Source: Bacteriovoracaceae bacterium
GTDB lineage: Bacteria; Bdellovibrionota; Bacteriovoracia; Bacteriovoracales; Bacteriovoracaceae
DNA: 8,878 bases
Assembly (NCBI GenBank): GCA_947440875.1
Contig: CANETG010000099.1
Location: 1 to 8,878 of the forward strand
Direction: 5' to 3'
Both the position numbers and the translations under genes were made by a program. Shown here piece by piece: positions 6,452 through 8,878 of this stretch; the stretch's first letter is position 1; the number at the start of each line of letters is the position of its first letter. Below the pieces are notes generated by a model, which was given only the letters and a program-made list of their open reading frames with translations, made no database searches and was not told the origin of the DNA.

Positions 6452-7320
6452 GGCTTTCTCTCCTGGGGCACAACTTCTACGGAAGCAGTCGTGGCAGCTT
6501 CCTCGACGGGGAGAAGAACCAGAACTTCTTCCAGTTTATCAAAGTCAACGGATGGAACGACTTCGATCGAAAGAGTCATCCCGAAATTTTCTTTCCGGAT
6601 GTCTGTGATCATTCCGACTTTGACACCTTTGGGATAAATTCCGCCAACTCCAGCAGTCATTAATTTATCTCCCACTTCCACGGGCTCATTTCTCATGACG
6701 TATTTGAGGGCACATTTAAAGTTCATCACACCTTCCACAATTCCGTGTGTGCGAGTTCTTTCCACCACGACGTCCACTCTGTTGTTCTGGTCAAGGATAG
6801 TGAGAACATCAGAGTAGTTAGGAGTCGCGCGGTAGACGTATCCCACCAAGCCTTGATCAGTGATCACAGGAGACATGACTTTGATTCCGTGATTGGTCCC
6901 TTTGTTGAGACGAATTACTTTGAACTCGTTGGCCGAATCCCAGCCGACCACCTGGGCGAGTACCCGTTGCGGTGAAATCCCATCAGAAAAGTTAAGTAAC
7001 TGCTTCAAGCGAAGATTTTCCTTCCTCACTTCATCCATGTTCGTTAGATCACTTTCTAAGCGAGAAATTTGTTTTTTCAAAACGACATTTTCTTTGGAAG
7101 TATTCACGATCAAAAGATAATTTTCCCAGAGCGAAGACATGCTCCGTTTCGAGTCCGCAATCCCCTCTTGAACAGGCGAAATCACTTCCGTCACGACCTG
7201 GGTAAACAGCGTCGGCTCATCCAGATTGAAGTTTTTTTGCGAAATGCCATAGATCGCTAAAATAGCGACGATGGCATTATTGACAATTTTAGTCTTGGAA
7301 GACTCTTGGATTAGTTTCAA
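6448..7320 (-). CDS. mreC: Rod-shape-determining protein MreC
   Basis: A 290-aa bitopic protein of the elongasome; it projects into the periplasm and switches PBP2 to its active form. One N-terminal membrane helix (~13-27) is followed by a coiled coil at ~70-110, with the segment VRKENLRLKQLL typical of MreC. The two-lobed beta domain (~117-270) carries the family pattern VGDKLMTAGVGGIYPKGVKVG at 216-236 and the earlier GLVGYV at 157-162. A short Val/Glu/Thr-rich tail ends the protein. The start is TTG, with AGGG six bases upstream (7327-7330); an in-frame TAA four codons before it (three codons intervene) excludes a longer protein. It is the first gene of the visible minus-strand unit. mreB does not precede it: the next gene upstream is a divergent foldase gene. 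A GATACT at 7358-7353 could be a -10 element, but no good -35 accompanies it. Confidence 0.96.
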   Translation of the reverse strand: MKLIQESSKTKIVNNAIVAILAIYGISQKNFNLDEPTLFTQVVTEVISPVQEGIADSKRSMSSLWENYLLIVNTSKENVVLKKQISRLESDLTNMDEVRKENLRLKQLLNFSDGISPQRVLAQVVGWDSANEFKVIRLNKGTNHGIKVMSPVITDQGLVGYVYRATPNYSDVLTILDQNNRVDVVVERTRTHGIVEGVMNFKCALKYVMRNEPVEVGDKLMTAGVGGIYPKGVKVGMITDIRKENFGMTLSIEVVPSVDFDKLEEVLVLLPVEEAATTASVEVVPQERKP

Positions 7321-7402
7321 GGCAGACCCTGGTTAGTTTCTTATCCCCACAGAGTATCGAAAACGGAGTTTCAGGAAAAGCAAAATCAGAGGGGAAATGG
7401 CT

Positions 7403-7430
7403 TTGACTGTAACCACTCCTTCCCGATAAA
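7403..7430 (+). promoter_or_regulatory. Sigma70-like promoter for the ppiD-like gene
   Basis: TTGACT at 7403-7408 and GATAAA at 7425-7430 are spaced 16 bases apart. They match the -35 consensus at five and the -10 consensus at four of six positions. Transcription would start near 7437, about 28 bases before the ATG. The 144-base divergent region (7321-7464) holds no other structure I can see: no inverted repeat and no riboswitch-like fold. Confidence 0.5.
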
Positions 7431-7453
7431 ATGACTTGCACTTTAATCCGCTG

Positions 7454-7459
7454 AAAGGA
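7454..7459 (+). promoter_or_regulatory. Ribosome binding site for the ppiD-like gene
   Basis: AAAGGA lies five bases upstream of the ATG at 7465-7467. It supports this start over the nearby ATG at 7460, which meets a stop after two codons. Confidence 0.65.
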
Positions 7460-7464
7460 ATGCC

Positions 7465-8878
7465 ATGAAAGCAAACGCTGCTAACAAGATGTCTTACTTC
7501 ATTCTGATGTTCATCTTCCTGATCATCATTGCCAGTTTCCTCTTCTCAGGATTCGACAATTTCTCTATGGGAACCTCGAAGAATGTCGCCAGTGTCGACG
7601 GGACACCCATCACGACAAAAGAATACCGAATGGCCCTGCAACGTCAGATTGAATTCTTCAATCAGATGATGGGCGGAAACGGGATGAGCGAAAAGCAAAT
7701 GGAGCAAATGGGGATTAAAGACTCAGTGATAAATAGTCTGGTTCAACTAAAACTCATGCTCAATACGGCCGACAAGATGGGATTCGTTGTGTCATTAGAT
7801 GAAGTGAAGAATGAAATCCGGAAAATGCCTTATTTCCAGACCAACGGTCAGTTTGATGTGAACCTGTACCGCAATGCGCTACAGGCAAACGGATACGTTC
7901 CTGCGCAGTTTGAAGAACTGGTTGGAAACGACATGAAACAGAAAAAAGTCGAAGAGCTTTTTTCTAGTTCAGTCGTTTCGGAAAGCCATGTCCGTGACGT
8001 CATGAAATTTAAAAATAATGTTTATGTGGTTCAAGGCTTAAAAGTTTCTCGTCAATCGCTTGCCCCTCTCGTTGCTGTTTCAGAGCAAGAGATTAAGGAT
8101 TACATTTCTAATCCAACGAATAAAAAAGCTCTCGATGATGCCTACACTGACAATGCTTCACGCTACAACAAGGCAGCTGAAGTGAAAGCAAGTCACATCC
8201 TTTTAAATGGTGACGACGAGAAAGTTCTTCAGAAAGCAAAAGATCTTCGCAGCAAAGTGAACACAAAAAATTTCGCGGATATCGCCAAAAAAGAAACGCA
8301 GGATCCAACGGGCAAAAGTAATGGCGGAGATCTCGGCTGGTTCTCCGCAGGGAGAATGGTTCCGGAATTTGAAAAAGTGGCTTTCGCTATGAAGCCAGGT
8401 GAAATTTCTCAACCGGTGAAAACTCAATTCGGTTACCACATCATTTATGTCCAAGATAAAAAGGCATCCGAGAGTCGCAGTCTTGAATCAGTGAAAGACG
8501 AACTTGCCCGCATGGCACTTCAAAAAACAAAAGCCCAGGACCTCGACAAGCTTCTTAAAACGGAAGAAGAAAAACTTCTCTCAGCTCTTGCTTCAAACAA
8601 TATCGCCGAAGTTGAGTCATTCACGAAAAAAGTGGAAGGCCAGCTATTCAAAGACGTTGAAGTCAACCAGTACGATCAATCAATCAGCACTTCTGCTTTA
8701 GCCCCACTTGAGGCAGAGAAACTTTTCAAAGCTCAGGTCGGCGAGACCATCAATCTTGGAAATCCCGGAACGATTTACTTATTGAAAGTGGTGAGAATAG
8801 GTCAGTCCAAGGACGAGGCGAAGCTCACCGAAGATCTCAAATCCGAGGTCGGTGCTCAGACTCAGGCCTATACAAGAA
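7465..8878 (+). CDS. ppiD: PpiD/SurA-type periplasmic parvulin foldase (3' end cut by the window)
   Basis: At least 471 residues, running off the window end in frame. Such proteins are inner-membrane-anchored chaperones that help newly exported proteins fold near the Sec translocon. A short basic start (MKANAANK) and one hydrophobic helix (~10-28) give the N-in, periplasm-out anchor of PpiD, unlike the cleaved signal of SurA. Residues ~39-235 are the chaperone region, starting with the VASVDGTPIT pattern typical of SurA_N-like domains. Residues ~240-330 are a parvulin (rotamase) domain: SHIL at 243-246, GGDLGWF at 287-293, then FGYHIIYV at 322-329 with His325. The conserved domain looks intact, so isomerase activity is plausible. 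After it comes a helical, Lys/Glu-rich segment and the start of a C-terminal domain. E. coli PpiD is 623 aa, so much of the end may be missing here. It is transcribed away from mreC and has its own promoter and ribosome site. SurA-family paralogs are the main alternative name. Confidence 0.88.
   Translation, partial: MKANAANKMSYFILMFIFLIIIASFLFSGFDNFSMGTSKNVASVDGTPITTKEYRMALQRQIEFFNQMMGGNGMSEKQMEQMGIKDSVINSLVQLKLMLNTADKMGFVVSLDEVKNEIRKMPYFQTNGQFDVNLYRNALQANGYVPAQFEELVGNDMKQKKVEELFSSSVVSESHVRDVMKFKNNVYVVQGLKVSRQSLAPLVAVSEQEIKDYISNPTNKKALDDAYTDNASRYNKAAEVKASHILLNGDDEKVLQKAKDLRSKVNTKNFADIAKKETQDPTGKSNGGDLGWFSAGRMVPEFEKVAFAMKPGEISQPVKTQFGYHIIYVQDKKASESRSLESVKDELARMALQKTKAQDLDKLLKTEEEKLLSALASNNIAEVESFTKKVEGQLFKDVEVNQYDQSISTSALAPLEAEKLFKAQVGETINLGNPGTIYLLKVVRIGQSKDEAKLTEDLKSEVGAQTQAYTR

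Noticed and set aside
7353..7358. GATACT on the minus strand as a -10 element for mreC
   Set aside because: No acceptable -35 lies at 16-18 bases, so it was mentioned under mreC but not called as a promoter.
7289..7474. 61-codon minus-strand frame across the mreC/ppiD divergent region
   Set aside because: It overlaps the mreC start and the ppiD promoter and start, and it has no coding features.

Overview
This is an ordinary-looking chromosomal window from a Gram-negative bacterium, dominated by the cell-elongation (elongasome) cluster mreC-mreD-mrdA-rodA on the minus strand. The double-membrane architecture is inferred from PBP2, MreC/D and RodA together with a PpiD-like periplasmic chaperone and several predicted lipoproteins. 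The mreCD-mrdA-rodA order, the frequent GTG/TTG starts and the many lineage-restricted lipoproteins would fit Bdellovibrionota or another former 'Deltaproteobacteria' lineage. That placement is an inference from style, not a measured result. I see no mobile element, CRISPR array, tRNA, rRNA or phage gene.

Left part (1-1044, plus strand): the last 40 codons of an unidentified gene, then a GTG-started lipoprotein of 298 aa. The lipoprotein carries a canonical EF-hand-type calcium loop and a Pro/Ala-rich, acidic tail. A hairpin just after its stop is a likely terminator and separates it from the convergent minus-strand genes.

Centre-left (1075-2713, minus strand): a 437-aa TTG-started lipoprotein with a possible TPR-like N-terminal part, followed by a 115-aa secreted protein whose start lies inside the lipoprotein's last codons. 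Neither is a family I recognise. A terminator-like hairpin (2806-2832) separates them from rodA upstream, so they may form their own transcription unit.

Centre (2837-7320, minus strand): mreC, mreD, mrdA (PBP2) and rodA, packed with a 4-nt overlap, a 1-nt overlap and a 1-nt gap. MreC and MreD form the membrane scaffold, PBP2 is the transpeptidase and RodA the SEDS glycosyltransferase. Together they build lateral-wall peptidoglycan. All catalytic motifs in PBP2 and RodA are present. mreB, often the first gene of this operon, is not between mreC and its divergent neighbour.

Right part (7465-8878, plus strand): a PpiD/SurA-type parvulin foldase, anchored by one N-terminal membrane helix and cut by the window end. 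It is divergent from mreC across a 144-bp region with a good sigma70-like promoter for ppiD. No clearly new biological system is visible. The items most worth checking are the two unrecognised lipoproteins, the small overlapping secreted gene, and the Cys-Cys-His-Cys zinc-site candidate in PBP2.
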